64,000 nucleotides of DNA from DATJBF01 sp035515475 (GTDB taxonomy: Bacteria; Verrucomicrobiota; Verrucomicrobiia; Palsa-1439): NCBI GenBank assembly GCA_035515475.1, contig DATJBF010000047.1, forward strand, positions 1-64,000. The letters run 5' to 3'. Below, piece by piece: positions 52,316-61,757 of the stretch. How positions within the stretch are numbered: the first letter of the stretch is position 1; each line of letters starts with the position of its first letter. The notes under the pieces were generated by a model, which ran no database searches, was not told the origin of the DNA, and was given only the letters and a program-made list of their open reading frames with translations. The position numbers and the translations under genes were made by a program.

Positions 52316-52648
52316 TTATTTCTGATCCGCTTTCTCGAGGGCCAGTTTGCGCACGAGTTGGGTAATTTGCTGCTGGAGCGTCCGCAGCTTGAACTCGAGA
52401 CGGAAATTCAGATACGACAGGCCGACAATAGCCAGATAAAACACCGCGTCGGCTCCACGTCCGACTCCGAGGACCCTGGCAAACCATTGCGTCGCCCTGG
52501 GTGTCAAGACCAGAGCGGCCACCGCTGCCCAAAAACATGCCCAGACGAAGAACTCTCCCCGCCCGATCATCTGGCGCCGCAATCGTACGACGACGCGCAT
52601 GAAAGCAAAACCGGCGAATAAGACTATCAAGACTTGAATAAGCAACAT
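52316..52648 (-). CDS. DUF2304 membrane protein
   Basis: 110 aa from ATG 52648. Three hydrophobic helices (LLIQVLIVLFAGFAFMRVVV, GEFFVWACFWAAVAALVL and AVFYLAIVGLSYLNFRLEF) and a coiled-coil-like basic C-terminus. DUF2304 proteins habitually follow a DPM1-like GT2 gene, as here with a one-base gap, and are thought to anchor or assist the transferase. Confidence 0.85.
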   Translation of the reverse strand: MLLIQVLIVLFAGFAFMRVVVRLRRQMIGRGEFFVWACFWAAVAALVLTPRATQWFARVLGVGRGADAVFYLAIVGLSYLNFRLEFKLRTLQQQITQLVRKLALEKADQK

Positions 52649-52649
52649 G

Positions 52650-53381
52650 TCAGTTCCTCCATTTCCCCAGCAGAAAATCCAGGGCAATGCGAAATGCCGC
52701 CAGGGAGCTTTGCCCTTTCTGCTGGGAGTACGGGGTGTACAGAACTCGCACGGGCACTTCGCAAAACTGCAGCCGATGCCGCACGATTTCGTCCAGGATC
52801 TCCGAGGCGTGCGCCATGCCGTCCTGTCGAATTCGGATGCATTCTGCGGCCCGTCGGGACATCGCCCGCAAGCCGCTATGGGCATCGGTGACCCGGATCT
52901 GGGACGCCAGTCGAGTGAACCATACCGCGCATTTCAGGACGATCTTGCGTCCCATCGGCACCTGACTGCCCGCAGCCATGAAGCGGGATCCCAATACCAC
53001 ATCGAAACCTCGTTCCGTAATCGGCGCTACCAATGCCGCGATGTCTTCGACTTGATGCTGTCCATCAGCGTCAAACGTCACAATGACATCGGCCCCGCGC
53101 GTCAACACGTACTCAAAGCCGGTTCTCAGCGCGGCCCCCTGACCGCGATTAATAAGATGCGATACCACGGTCGCCCCAGCCCGTCGCGCTGCCAACGCCG
53201 TATCATCGGTGGATCCGTCGTCGACCACGACGGTGCGTGGGAACCGGCTCCGGACCGCCTCGACGACCCTCTCGATCACCGCCGCCTCGTTAAACGCGGG
53301 GATGACGATGAAAATCGATGGTTCCGCTCTCGAAGCGGCCAAACCTTCCGGGACCTCCGTGTTCGAGCCCTGACCAACCAC
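52650..53381 (-). CDS. GT2 glycosyltransferase, DPM1-like (no membrane anchor)
   Basis: 243 aa, start GTG 53381. GT-A domain: FIVIPAFNEAAVIERV, VVDDGSTDDTA, VIVTFDADGQHQVEDI (the DAD metal site), LGSRFMAAGSQVP. No transmembrane helix, consistent with dependence on the DUF2304 partner. It probably makes a polyprenyl-phosphate monosaccharide. Confidence 0.88.
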   Translation of the reverse strand: MVGQGSNTEVPEGLAASRAEPSIFIVIPAFNEAAVIERVVEAVRSRFPRTVVVDDGSTDDTALAARRAGATVVSHLINRGQGAALRTGFEYVLTRGADVIVTFDADGQHQVEDIAALVAPITERGFDVVLGSRFMAAGSQVPMGRKIVLKCAVWFTRLASQIRVTDAHSGLRAMSRRAAECIRIRQDGMAHASEILDEIVRHRLQFCEVPVRVLYTPYSQQKGQSSLAAFRIALDFLLGKWRN

Positions 53382-53770
53382 GCCATGACCCAGTAGGCCG
53401 CAGGTCAGCCAATTTCAAGCAGAAAAGCTTGGGAATTGGGAAAATGACGGGGACATCTGACGGTACTGTAGCCGAGCTGTTGGCCCGCGCCGTTTGCAGT
53501 TGCGGCGCCATGGGCCGCAAGCGTATTCTCGGCCTCGGTCACGCGGAAGGCCGTCTGAATGGCAAACACGCCGATAAGACCAAAGAGTTCTGGGGGACCA
53601 GCGCGAACCACACTCTGAGCGTGGAACAATTGTGGACACTGGCCGAGTCGGCCTTGGTCGATTGAGAACTCGCGTTCCCAGGGACCAGCGTGGCAACGCG
53701 CAGCCGGAGCCGTCCGCGTACGCGAGAGCATGCCGACAGTGATTCAGTGAACGATTTGCCCAAGCGGCCC
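53382..53770. other. Intergenic region with a doubtful small frame
   Basis: 389 bases between divergent genes. A plus-strand frame from ATG 53444 to 53665 would give 73 residues (MTGTSDGTVAELLARAV start), with no family match, and an overlapping frame exists on the other strand. Possibly a decayed gene fragment. No good promoter pair is identified. Confidence 0.4.
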
Positions 53771-54934
53771 ATGGATTCTGCCCAACGGTTGATTACGATT
53801 GTCTGCTCGCACTATCTTCCGCACCCGGGAGGCGTGGAGCGATACGTGAATCTACAGGCGAAGGAGTGTGTCCGACTTGGCTTTGCCGTGCGTATTATCG
53901 CGCACGACACGGAAGGAATGGGGTGGCGTGATGAACTGCCCGGTATCACCGTCTACCGGCTCAAGTGCTGGAGTCCCCTCTCCTATAATCGCATGCCGTT
54001 CCCGACGAGCCCCGGTCAACTCTGTTACCTGACCCGAGAGATGCTCTCCCACCGCGGGGAATTGACGATTGTCCACACGCGCTACTTCCTTCTCTCGCTG
54101 TTCGGATGCCTGTGGGCGCGTTGCTCGGGTACCCGCCTGGCCCTCATCGATCACAGTTCGGATTACATCCGACTCGGGACCCGTTGGTTGAATGCGGCCT
54201 GTCATGTGTACGAACACTTGATGAGTTTCGCGATCCTGCTGTTCTGCCCGCGCGTATTCGGCGTTGCGCAGGCGTGTGTCCGATGGCTCCGCCGCTTCGG
54301 GGTCCGCAAAGCCGGCGTGTGCTACAACGGGATCGATCCGGACCAGCGGCCAACCGCACCAGTCCCTTTGCCCGACGTCATTGGGAAGATGGCCGACAGA
54401 AAGGTCGTTCTCGCCGTTGGCCGGTTGGTAAAGGAGAAGGGCGTTATGGAATTGGTGGCGGGCTTTCAAAGCTTTGCCCACGACCGCAACGACTACGTGT
54501 TGGTCATCATCGGGCACGGAGAACTCGAATCTCCACTCCACGACGCCGCACAAACGGACCCGAAGATCGTGTTCCTCGGACGACGACCACTGTCGACGGT
54601 CATGAGTGTGATGATGCAAGCGTTCGTCCTGGTCAATCCGTCCAACTACCCGGAGGGGTTGCCGACGATCCTCCTGGAAGCGGGTCTGTGTGGACTGGCG
54701 GTGATCTCGACACCCTGTGGCGGTGCGTCGGAAATCATCGTCCATGGCGAAACCGGCCTCCTGATCGACCGGGGAGAGCCAACCCGGATTGACGCCGCGC
54801 TCCGCATGTTGGACCAGGCGCCCGACTTGCGGGTGCGCATCGCGCGAAATCTCCAGCAGCGGATCGTGCGAGATTTTTCTTGCGCTGCGTTGACCGAGCG
54901 GTTTCTTTTTCAGGACATGGGAATTCCCCGATGA
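53771..54934 (+). CDS. GT4-family glycosyltransferase
   Basis: 387 aa from ATG 53771; in-frame GTG starts at 53690 and 53747 are possible. N-terminal ITIVCSHYLPHPGGVERYVNLQA and C-terminal VVLAVGRLVKEKGVMELV and NYPEGLPTILLEAGLCGLAVISTPCGGASEI (EX7E region) define a GT-B retaining enzyme. It is coupled to the next gene by an ATGA overlap. Confidence 0.87.
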   Translation: MDSAQRLITIVCSHYLPHPGGVERYVNLQAKECVRLGFAVRIIAHDTEGMGWRDELPGITVYRLKCWSPLSYNRMPFPTSPGQLCYLTREMLSHRGELTIVHTRYFLLSLFGCLWARCSGTRLALIDHSSDYIRLGTRWLNAACHVYEHLMSFAILLFCPRVFGVAQACVRWLRRFGVRKAGVCYNGIDPDQRPTAPVPLPDVIGKMADRKVVLAVGRLVKEKGVMELVAGFQSFAHDRNDYVLVIIGHGELESPLHDAAQTDPKIVFLGRRPLSTVMSVMMQAFVLVNPSNYPEGLPTILLEAGLCGLAVISTPCGGASEIIVHGETGLLIDRGEPTRIDAALRMLDQAPDLRVRIARNLQQRIVRDFSCAALTERFLFQDMGIPR

Positions 54935-56025
54935 AACGGCTGAAACTGGCACTGATCGGCGCGGGCAATATCATGCAGACACGGCATCTGCCGGCCCTGG
55001 TCTCGGCCGGCCAGAACCGATTCGAGTTGGTGGGCTTGGTGGATCGCACCCGGGAAAAGTGCGAACGCGTGGCCCGGCAATTTGGGATTCCCCAGTGGGC
55101 TGTCTGTGGGGAAAGCAAACAATTCGGTTCGATTCCGTGGTTGGTGGATGCAGAGGCGGTGATCATCGCGACTCCGCCGAAGCAGCATGCCCCTATCGTT
55201 CGATCCTGTCTGAGCCTCGGAAGGCACGTGCTCGTGGAAAAGCCGTTCGTGACCGACCTGGCGGAGGGGCGAACCATCATTGATTCTGCGGCCAAGGGAG
55301 CACTCGTACTGGCAGTGAACCAGAATTTCCAATTCTCTCAAAGCTTCCACAAACTGCAACAACTCATCGCCACAGGCGAACTCGGGATGGTCAAGAGTTT
55401 CTACTGCGTTCAGTTCAGCAACGATACGCGCCGGCTTCCCGTGTGGGGGGATGATCTCCCATTGGGTCTGTTCTATGACGAATCACCGCACGTGTTCTAC
55501 CTGTTGCGGCGCTTTGGTGGTGGAGACGTGACGGTCAAAGACGTGACGGTCGTGGGCTCCACAACCGGCAAGAACACCCCACAAGTGCTCAACGTCGCGG
55601 TGGAAGTGAACGGCCTGCCGGGAACGGTCTACTGCAACTTCGAGAGCCCCATCTGCGAATGGCTCTTCATCGTGTTTGGAACTCGACGCTGCGGTGTGGT
55701 CGATATGTTTCGCGACATCTTAACCGTGCTGCCGAACGACGGGCGGCACCTGATGAAAGAGGTGTTCACCTCTTCTTTCCTGGCCACGGCCCAGCACTGG
55801 CGCGGGTTCATCGCCAACGGGTTCCGGTATGTCCGCCATCGGCTGCACTACGGAACGGACGTCACCCATGCCAATTTCCATCAGGCAATCACGACTGGCG
55901 ATCAACGCGTTCTCTGGAACATGACGGGCCAGGATGGGCTGAAGGTGAACGCCACCCAGCATGCGGTCGTTTCCCTGGCGCGCCAGAGAACAGCCCGCGG
56001 AACTGTTGCCGAGCCGAACGGCTGA
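54931..56025 (+). CDS. Gfo/Idh/MocA-family oxidoreductase
   Basis: 364 aa from ATG 54931 (ATGA overlap). Rossmann motif KLALIGAGNIMQTRHLPAL, the EKP-type VLVEKPFVTDLAEG, and LFYDESPHVFYLLRRFGGG. Fourth enzyme of this family in the locus counting the fused one; identity of the sugar unknown. It is the last polysaccharide-type gene before the housekeeping set. Confidence 0.85.
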   Translation: MKRLKLALIGAGNIMQTRHLPALVSAGQNRFELVGLVDRTREKCERVARQFGIPQWAVCGESKQFGSIPWLVDAEAVIIATPPKQHAPIVRSCLSLGRHVLVEKPFVTDLAEGRTIIDSAAKGALVLAVNQNFQFSQSFHKLQQLIATGELGMVKSFYCVQFSNDTRRLPVWGDDLPLGLFYDESPHVFYLLRRFGGGDVTVKDVTVVGSTTGKNTPQVLNVAVEVNGLPGTVYCNFESPICEWLFIVFGTRRCGVVDMFRDILTVLPNDGRHLMKEVFTSSFLATAQHWRGFIANGFRYVRHRLHYGTDVTHANFHQAITTGDQRVLWNMTGQDGLKVNATQHAVVSLARQRTARGTVAEPNG

Positions 56026-56049
56026 TGAATCACGCCCCGGCCGGGGCGA

Positions 56050-56979
56050 TCAGCGGTCGCGCCCGCTCGTCAACATGGAGCCGACCACATGGCCGTCCTT
56101 GTCAAAGACAACCTGGGCAATCACAAACATGCCTTCGCGCACGCCGCCCCAAGGCATCGGGGAACGAAACCGCAGGTCGCGGTAGCGCAACACCGTGTAG
56201 CCCTTCCCGTCGATCCTCTCAACGAGCGGAAACGCCGCAAACCAGCGAAATAACTTCACCGCTTCCGTCGCCTCCGCCTTCGGCAACAATCGGTTGTCGC
56301 GGTATGGCACAAAGGTGTCGTTCTCCCGTCCGTTGATCCAGTGAACCACTGCACCGTCGTCGCGCAAGATCGTCCACCGCAGCGGATCCATCGGTTGCGG
56401 GAACGCCTCGACCCGCGCCTGCGGCGGTGCGGCCGCCCGCGCCCGGTGCAGTGCCACCGCCCGCGCGGAACCGCAAAACAGGAAATAGCCGCCGACGACC
56501 GCCAGTCCGACGCGGGCGACCTTTTCGCGTTGCGAGCGGATCGCCGCCCACAGGCCGACCCCGAGCATCGCCCAGACGTACGGATCGACGATGAATACCC
56601 AACTAAGCGCAAACCGTGCATCCGTCAGCGGCCACAACAACTCCGTCCCGTAGTTTGTCAGCCAGTCGAGCACCAGGTGCGACGCGATACCCACCGCCGA
56701 CGCCGCATACAACAGACGGAAACTCCTCTTCTCCGAGATCGCCCAGAACCCGGCCGCGACCACCGCGGCCCAGATCGGCAGCAGCACCGCCGAATGAGTA
56801 AAGCTGCGATGCCACCGCAGCAGGGTCTCATTCCCAAAAAACCCGAGCACAATATCGACGTCGGGGAACTCCGCCGCCGCGATGCTCGCCCACAACGCCG
56901 TTCGTCCACCTTCGGGCCGCTGCCGGAAGCCACAATAGCCAATGACCGCGCCGGTCAATCCGTGCGTGATGGTGTCCAC
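56050..56979 (-). CDS. YdjM-like membrane-bound metal-dependent hydrolase (DUF457)
   Basis: 309 aa from GTG 56979, where the family's usual start DTITHGLTGAVIG begins; a TTG at 57015 gives a foreign N-terminus. Metal-binding His/Asp appear in DTITH, EFPDVDIVLG, RSFTHSAVLL and ASHLVLDWLTNYGTELLWP. About four helices lie between. A C-terminal soluble domain of about 130 residues follows. The reaction is not known for the family. Not part of the glycan operons. Confidence 0.78.
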   Translation of the reverse strand: MDTITHGLTGAVIGYCGFRQRPEGGRTALWASIAAAEFPDVDIVLGFFGNETLLRWHRSFTHSAVLLPIWAAVVAAGFWAISEKRSFRLLYAASAVGIASHLVLDWLTNYGTELLWPLTDARFALSWVFIVDPYVWAMLGVGLWAAIRSQREKVARVGLAVVGGYFLFCGSARAVALHRARAAAPPQARVEAFPQPMDPLRWTILRDDGAVVHWINGRENDTFVPYRDNRLLPKAEATEAVKLFRWFAAFPLVERIDGKGYTVLRYRDLRFRSPMPWGGVREGMFVIAQVVFDKDGHVVGSMLTSGRDR

Positions 56980-57074
56980 AGTCGCACCATACTCCGTGGT
57001 CGACGGGTCGGGCAAGCGCTGTAAGAAATGGTTTCACAACCGCGCCGATTTGGCTACGATGGAGCGACTCGTTT

Positions 57075-57716
57075 ATGTTCACCACTCGCACATTGCTGGA
57101 AGGCAAATGGCCTATCGTGGCGTTGGCAGCCCTGGCCGCAGCCACGATCATCTGGTGTCCCGTGGCGTGGGCCCCCGTCATCCCCCTGGTGCTGCTCGCG
57201 TTCACGATCTCGTTCTTCCGCGATCCGGAGCGCGCCGTGCCCGCCGGCGCGGAACTCATCGTCGCGCCAGCCGACGGCCGGGTGGTCGAAATCAAACCGG
57301 TCAACGAACCGGATTATCTCCAGGGCGAGGCGACCATGGTGGCCATCTTTCTGTCGGTGTTCGACGTGCACGTGCAGCGGGCGCCGATCAACGGCGAAAT
57401 CAAGTTCGTGCAGTACCACCCGGGGCGGTTTCTGGATGCGCGCAATCCCGAGGCGTCACGGGTGAATGAGAACCGCGTCGTCGGCATCGAGTCGACGGAC
57501 GGGTTCCGTGTCACGGTGCGGCAGATCGCCGGGACAATCGCCCGGCGAATCGTCGCCTGGGCCGACACAGGCGCCAGGCCCGCCAAGGGCGAGAGGCTGG
57601 GAATGATCCGATTCGGCTCCCGCGTGGAACTGTTCCTGCCGCGGGGCACGGAAATCACAGTGAAGGTCGGCGACCATGCGAAAGGGGGTGTGACGATCGT
57701 TGCCAGAAGAGCGTGA
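57075..57716 (+). CDS. psd: Phosphatidylserine decarboxylase proenzyme (short type)
   Basis: 213 aa, in the length range of the archaeal-type family. N-terminal membrane segments (WPIVALAALAAATIIWCPVAWAPVIPLVLLAF) precede the catalytic domain with APADGRV, VFDVHVQRAP and the processing motif GSR (181-183), whose Ser182 becomes the pyruvoyl group. It makes phosphatidylethanolamine from phosphatidylserine. It overlaps pssA by 17 bases. Confidence 0.92.
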   Translation: MFTTRTLLEGKWPIVALAALAAATIIWCPVAWAPVIPLVLLAFTISFFRDPERAVPAGAELIVAPADGRVVEIKPVNEPDYLQGEATMVAIFLSVFDVHVQRAPINGEIKFVQYHPGRFLDARNPEASRVNENRVVGIESTDGFRVTVRQIAGTIARRIVAWADTGARPAKGERLGMIRFGSRVELFLPRGTEITVKVGDHAKGGVTIVARRA

Positions 57717-58557
57717 ACCGAAACCGGCGGGCGGCGAGACGCCCGCGTCCCGGTCCTCGAGCCTGCAGAACGACGACCGGATGCGCATCTACTTTCTGCC
57801 GAACCTGCTCACGGCCGGAAACCTGGCGTGTGGGTTCTTTGCACTGACGTGGATCTTCAAATACCAGCAGGGGGGCGACTACGAGCCCATCAAGACGGCG
57901 ATCCGGCTGATTCTGGCGGCGTTTGTCTTCGATTTTTTCGACGGCCGGCTCGCCCGACTGGCAAGGAAGGAATCCCGGTTTGGCCGCGAGTTCGATTCGC
58001 TGGCGGACATTGTGAGTTTCGGCGTCGCCCCGGCGTTCCTGATTTATCGGATCGTGCTCCAAGCATTCGAGCCGGGCTGGGTGGTCGCGGCCACGTACCT
58101 GGTATGCGGCGGGATTCGACTGGCACGATTCAACATCCAGAGCATGCAGCCCGGAGGGGCGGACGACCGCGAATTCGTTGGGTTCCCGATTCCATCGGCG
58201 GCGGCGCTGGTGGTGAGCGTGACCATGCTCATCATGTGGATGGTGGGACACGATCGGCCGCTGGGCGCGTGGGGGGCCGTGCTGCCGGCGTTGATGGTCC
58301 TGCTCTCCATTCTGATGGTAAGCAACGTGCGCTATCCCACGTTCAAGTATATCGATTGGACACCCATGCGGTCGGTCGCAGCCTTTGCGGCCGCCGTGGT
58401 GGTGGGCCTGTTGCTGGCGGTGAATTTCCAGGTAATGCTCGCCGCGTTGTTCGTGGCGTATCTGCTCTACGGTATCGTCCGCCCCTGGGTGAGCAAACGT
58501 TGGCGACGCGAGATTGAGTCGGACGAAGAAACGGACGACGATTCGGGGGAGAAGTGA
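57700..58557 (+). CDS. pssA: CDP-diacylglycerol-serine O-phosphatidyltransferase
   Basis: 285 aa from TTG 57700 (GGGGGTG lies upstream); ATG 57781 is a credible shorter start because the extension is proline- and charge-rich. The CDP-alcohol phosphotransferase motif is complete: Asp81-Gly82, Ala85-Arg86, Gly95, Asp99 and Asp103 (DGRLAR...GREFDSLAD). About six helices. It makes phosphatidylserine, the substrate of the enzyme encoded just upstream. Confidence 0.92.
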   Translation: MPEEREPKPAGGETPASRSSSLQNDDRMRIYFLPNLLTAGNLACGFFALTWIFKYQQGGDYEPIKTAIRLILAAFVFDFFDGRLARLARKESRFGREFDSLADIVSFGVAPAFLIYRIVLQAFEPGWVVAATYLVCGGIRLARFNIQSMQPGGADDREFVGFPIPSAAALVVSVTMLIMWMVGHDRPLGAWGAVLPALMVLLSILMVSNVRYPTFKYIDWTPMRSVAAFAAAVVVGLLLAVNFQVMLAALFVAYLLYGIVRPWVSKRWRREIESDEETDDDSGEK

Positions 58558-59213
58558 GCGGCACGACGTTGGGAAATCTCCTGCAGCCCTTGATCGCCGG
58601 GTTCATCTGTGGGTTCGTCGTCTCGGTGCCGGTCGGCCCGGTCAATCTCACGGTCATCAATCACGCACTGCGCAGGGGTTTCTTGCGGGCGTTCCACGTC
58701 GGGCTGGGTGCCATTTCCGCCGAGACGATCTACGCGACGTTGCTGATGGCCGGCCATTCGTCCATCCTCGACAAGCCGCACGTGCGCGACGCCCTGCGCG
58801 TCATCGCCGTCGTGGTGATCGTCGGAGTCGGCCTTCGTTCGCTGTTGTTCAAGCCGGAAAAATTCCAGGTGAGCGAGGCCGTCGCCGAGCGCGTGGACGA
58901 ACGCTGGCATCATCCGCAGGCGTTTTTGCTGGGGTTCATTTTGACGGTCTCCAACCTCATGTTGGTGGTGCTGTGGGCGACGCTGGCGGCGGTGTTGTTT
59001 GCCCGCGAATGGGTCCAGCCCGAGATCCTGAGCCGCGCGACCTGCTCGGTCGGCGTGTTCGTGGGCGGGACCGCGTGGTTTGCGTTGCTGGCGTACTTCG
59101 TATCACGCGCGCATCGCCGCGTGAAACTGGAGACCCTGACGATCATGGTGCGCGGATGCGGCGTGATCCTGATCATTTCCGCCGCGTTGCTGGCGTACAA
59201 GTTGTTTCAGTAG
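58554..59213 (+). CDS. LysE-family transporter
   Basis: 219 aa, start GTG 58554 (GTGA overlap with pssA). Six helices. The family signature is FVVSVPVGPVNLTVINHALRRGF, followed by a second half with FLLGFILTVSNLMLVVLWATLA. Members export amino acids or related small molecules. The overlap with pssA suggests co-transcription. Confidence 0.85.
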   Translation: MSGTTLGNLLQPLIAGFICGFVVSVPVGPVNLTVINHALRRGFLRAFHVGLGAISAETIYATLLMAGHSSILDKPHVRDALRVIAVVVIVGVGLRSLLFKPEKFQVSEAVAERVDERWHHPQAFLLGFILTVSNLMLVVLWATLAAVLFAREWVQPEILSRATCSVGVFVGGTAWFALLAYFVSRAHRRVKLETLTIMVRGCGVILIISAALLAYKLFQ

Positions 59214-59267
59214 CCGCCTGTTCGCGGCGCATTGACTTGGCCGGGCGCGGGTCGTAAGCTGACGCGC

Positions 59268-60701
59268 ATGGCCAAGCAGAAACAGACCGCGCTCAACGGC
59301 TGGCTGACAAGAGCGCGGCAATTCCTGGAGGAATTCCCTGTCGACAGCGTCGGCAGCCGCCCCGTTCTCCGCAAGCTGCGCACCACGGTCCATTTCATCC
59401 ACTTGGTCGTGCAGGGCTTCGTCGGGAACCGCTGCCCGCTGCGGGCGGCCGCGCTGTGCTACACGACGATGCTGGCGTTCGTGCCGCTGCTGGCCGTGGT
59501 GTTCAGCGTCTCGAAGAGTTTCTTGCGGGAGAGCAGCGCCACCGTGGTTCCCAAGGTTCTGGACGCGATCGTCGACCGCGTTGCGCCCCAGCTTGAATAT
59601 CTGCCCGCCGACGGTCGAGGGACCGCCACACCCGCCAAGGGGCGCGTGGTCGTCTCGGCCCAAGCCCGGCAGCAGGTCGTGGATAGCATTCAGTCCTTCA
59701 TCGGAAACATCAACGCCGGGGCCGTCACCACGGTCGGCTCGCTGTTCCTGATCCTCGTTGCGGTTCGGTTGCTGATGACGATCGAGCAAACGTTCAACGA
59801 TATTTGGGGCGTGCAAAAGGGCCGGTCGCTCTGGCGCAAGGTGGTGTACTACTGGACCTCGATCACGCTCGGATCCATCGTGTTGCTCACGGCGCTGACG
59901 GTCACGGGGACGGCCGAGTTTGCCAGCGCGCTGGGAAAACTCACGTTCGCGCCGGGCTTCGAGCGGGTGCTCCTGCAGGTGGTGCCGTACGTAATCCTGT
60001 GGGTGGGATTTGCCTTGATGTACGCCCTGATGCCCAATACGCAAGTGCGGTTTCACGCCGCACTGATCGGCGGCGTCGTCGGCGGCACGCTCTGGCAACT
60101 CAACAGCCTGCTGAATACGATGTACGTCTCCCGCGTCGTCACCTACAGCAAAATCTACGGCGCACTCGGAATCATCCCCGTTTTTCTGGTCGGCCTCTAT
60201 TTCTCGTGGTTGATCGTGCTGTTCGGCGCCCAGGTGTCGTTCGCCGCGCAAAACGTCCGCACGTACATGCAACAGCGGGCGAGTGAAAACGTCGATCAAG
60301 CGGGCCGCGAGTCGATCGCCTGCCGGGTCGTGCTCCACGCGTGCTACTGTTTCCAGCACGGGCAGAAACCTCCGGCGCCCGAGGAACTGGCGGACCGACT
60401 CCGCGCGCCGCTGCAAGCGCTGAATCAATCGATTCATCGGCTCATCGAAGGCGGCGTGCTGGTCGAAGTGGCCAACAGCGAAGGCGGCCTCCAACCCGCG
60501 CGCCCGCCCGAGTCAATTACGGTGGCGGACGTCCTGCACGTGGTTCGAACCCACAGCGGGGCGTACGGCGACGAACGGAAACGGCCCGCGTCAGAGCCGA
60601 TCGACCAGTTGCTTTTCGATCTCTCCACCACGGTGCGCGCCAGCCCCGTGAACGCGCGGTTCAGCGATCTCGCCGACAAACTCGACGCGGCAAACGGCTA
60701 A
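59268..60701 (+). CDS. YihY/BrkB-family membrane protein with C-terminal winged helix
   Basis: 477 aa from ATG 59268. A short cytoplasmic start, then six helices with family motifs CPLRAAALCYTTMLAFVPLLAVVF and VGLYFSWLIVLFGAQVSFAAQN. An insertion of about 30 residues (LEYLPADGRGTATPAKGRV) lies after helix 1. The C-terminal 140 residues (HACYCFQHGQKPPAPEELADRL onward) resemble a winged helix. The family was once called RNase BN but is not a nuclease; its role is unknown. Confidence 0.85.
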   Translation: MAKQKQTALNGWLTRARQFLEEFPVDSVGSRPVLRKLRTTVHFIHLVVQGFVGNRCPLRAAALCYTTMLAFVPLLAVVFSVSKSFLRESSATVVPKVLDAIVDRVAPQLEYLPADGRGTATPAKGRVVVSAQARQQVVDSIQSFIGNINAGAVTTVGSLFLILVAVRLLMTIEQTFNDIWGVQKGRSLWRKVVYYWTSITLGSIVLLTALTVTGTAEFASALGKLTFAPGFERVLLQVVPYVILWVGFALMYALMPNTQVRFHAALIGGVVGGTLWQLNSLLNTMYVSRVVTYSKIYGALGIIPVFLVGLYFSWLIVLFGAQVSFAAQNVRTYMQQRASENVDQAGRESIACRVVLHACYCFQHGQKPPAPEELADRLRAPLQALNQSIHRLIEGGVLVEVANSEGGLQPARPPESITVADVLHVVRTHSGAYGDERKRPASEPIDQLLFDLSTTVRASPVNARFSDLADKLDAANG

Positions 60702-61054
60702 TCGGCTACCGCGGACCGGTTATCACTGTTCAGTCTGCCAGACACGCTCGTGTTCAGGTGTACTTAACACTAGTGTTCGGAGTGTAAGCCGCAGTGAACA
60801 CTTTCCCGGCCGTCGTTCACCCTCGACATCCGCTCCGGCAAAAAGCCGCACGGATCGGAAGCGCTCGAACTGCCCGCGTCCAAGCTGGTTACACAAGCGG
60901 CCCCTCCATCGCCCGATAAGCCTTGGTTTTCTTGGCACGTGGGGCGCTAACCTTGGGAGCCGGCGTGGAGAAACGCCGTTCGAAGTGCAGGAGCGAGAGG
61001 GGTCTCGTCTGAGCCTGCCGACGCGGGAAACGCGGGTGTGGAAAGGGTGCCGTT
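60702..61054. promoter_or_regulatory. Intergenic region with palindromes before the sigma-factor gene
   Basis: It holds a perfect 12-base palindrome AACACTAGTGTT (60766-60777), flanked by GTGTTCA (60750-60756) and its inverse TGAACAC (near 60794). A further related CTGTTCAG occurs at about 60726. The repeated GTGTTC core suggests binding sites for a dimeric regulator of the sigma gene. No clear -35/-10 pair is seen. Confidence 0.4.
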
Positions 61055-61660
61055 GTGATTGAGAATAAGATCGTCAGACAACTGCATGGGATCGCCTCCA
61101 AGCTGACTGGCGACGCGGAACTTCAGAAGGATTTGATGCAGGAGATGTTCGTCCATCTCATCCGCGTCCAAACCTCTGAGGCCGGCCAGACGTCGAGCTG
61201 GTACATGAAAAGTTGCGAGTTTCACGCCCGCAACTACCTGAAGCAGGGGCGCAGCATCGACTCGATCAAACGGGCCCGCAACGGCGTCCCGTACGATGAA
61301 ACTCCCTCCGACGACGGAGAGCATTTTTCCCATGGTACTTGCCCCGTCCCACCCGTGACCCAGATCGAGATCCAGGGTGAAATCATCACCAACGACATCG
61401 TCAACCTGATCGTTCCGCGACTCTCCGACACGCAGCAGCAAATTCTGTTTCTCCTGCTCAAGGGCTGCGGCGTGCGGGAAACGGCGCGGGAGATCGGGAT
61501 CACCCATCCCGCCGTCATCAAACACCGCAAGAAAATCGCCCGGATCGCCCGCGAGTTTCTCCATGACCCCGGGGACAACGGCGCCTCGCGACAGACCGGT
61601 CTCCCGAGCCCGGCGGAAGCCGTTGCGCCCAAGACCGACGACCAAGCCCACGCCGCCTGA
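61055..61660 (+). CDS. ECF-like RNA polymerase sigma factor
   Basis: 201 aa, start GTG 61055. Region 2 (residues 10-60) is HGIASKLTGDAELQKDLMQEMFVHLIR with the WYMKSCEFHARNYL core; region 4 is SDTQQQILFLLLKGCGVRETAREIGITHPAVIKHRKKIARI. A 40-residue linker and a short acidic tail complete it. No anti-sigma factor gene is next to it. It probably drives a regulon elsewhere. Confidence 0.82.
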   Translation: MIENKIVRQLHGIASKLTGDAELQKDLMQEMFVHLIRVQTSEAGQTSSWYMKSCEFHARNYLKQGRSIDSIKRARNGVPYDETPSDDGEHFSHGTCPVPPVTQIEIQGEIITNDIVNLIVPRLSDTQQQILFLLLKGCGVRETAREIGITHPAVIKHRKKIARIAREFLHDPGDNGASRQTGLPSPAEAVAPKTDDQAHAA

Positions 61661-61757
61661 CGCGCGTGGCGCCTGCGGGAACGTGATTCGGACCGGCTGG
61701 ACCGGCGCCCAAGCATTCCTGTCGTGACAAGCTCCGGCACGGGGGTAAACTGGGCGC

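Noticed and set aside
59103..60494. 463-codon minus-strand open frame
   Set aside because: It lies entirely antisense to the YihY gene, whose helices and motifs are clear; the antisense product is His/Arg/Gln-rich without any family features.
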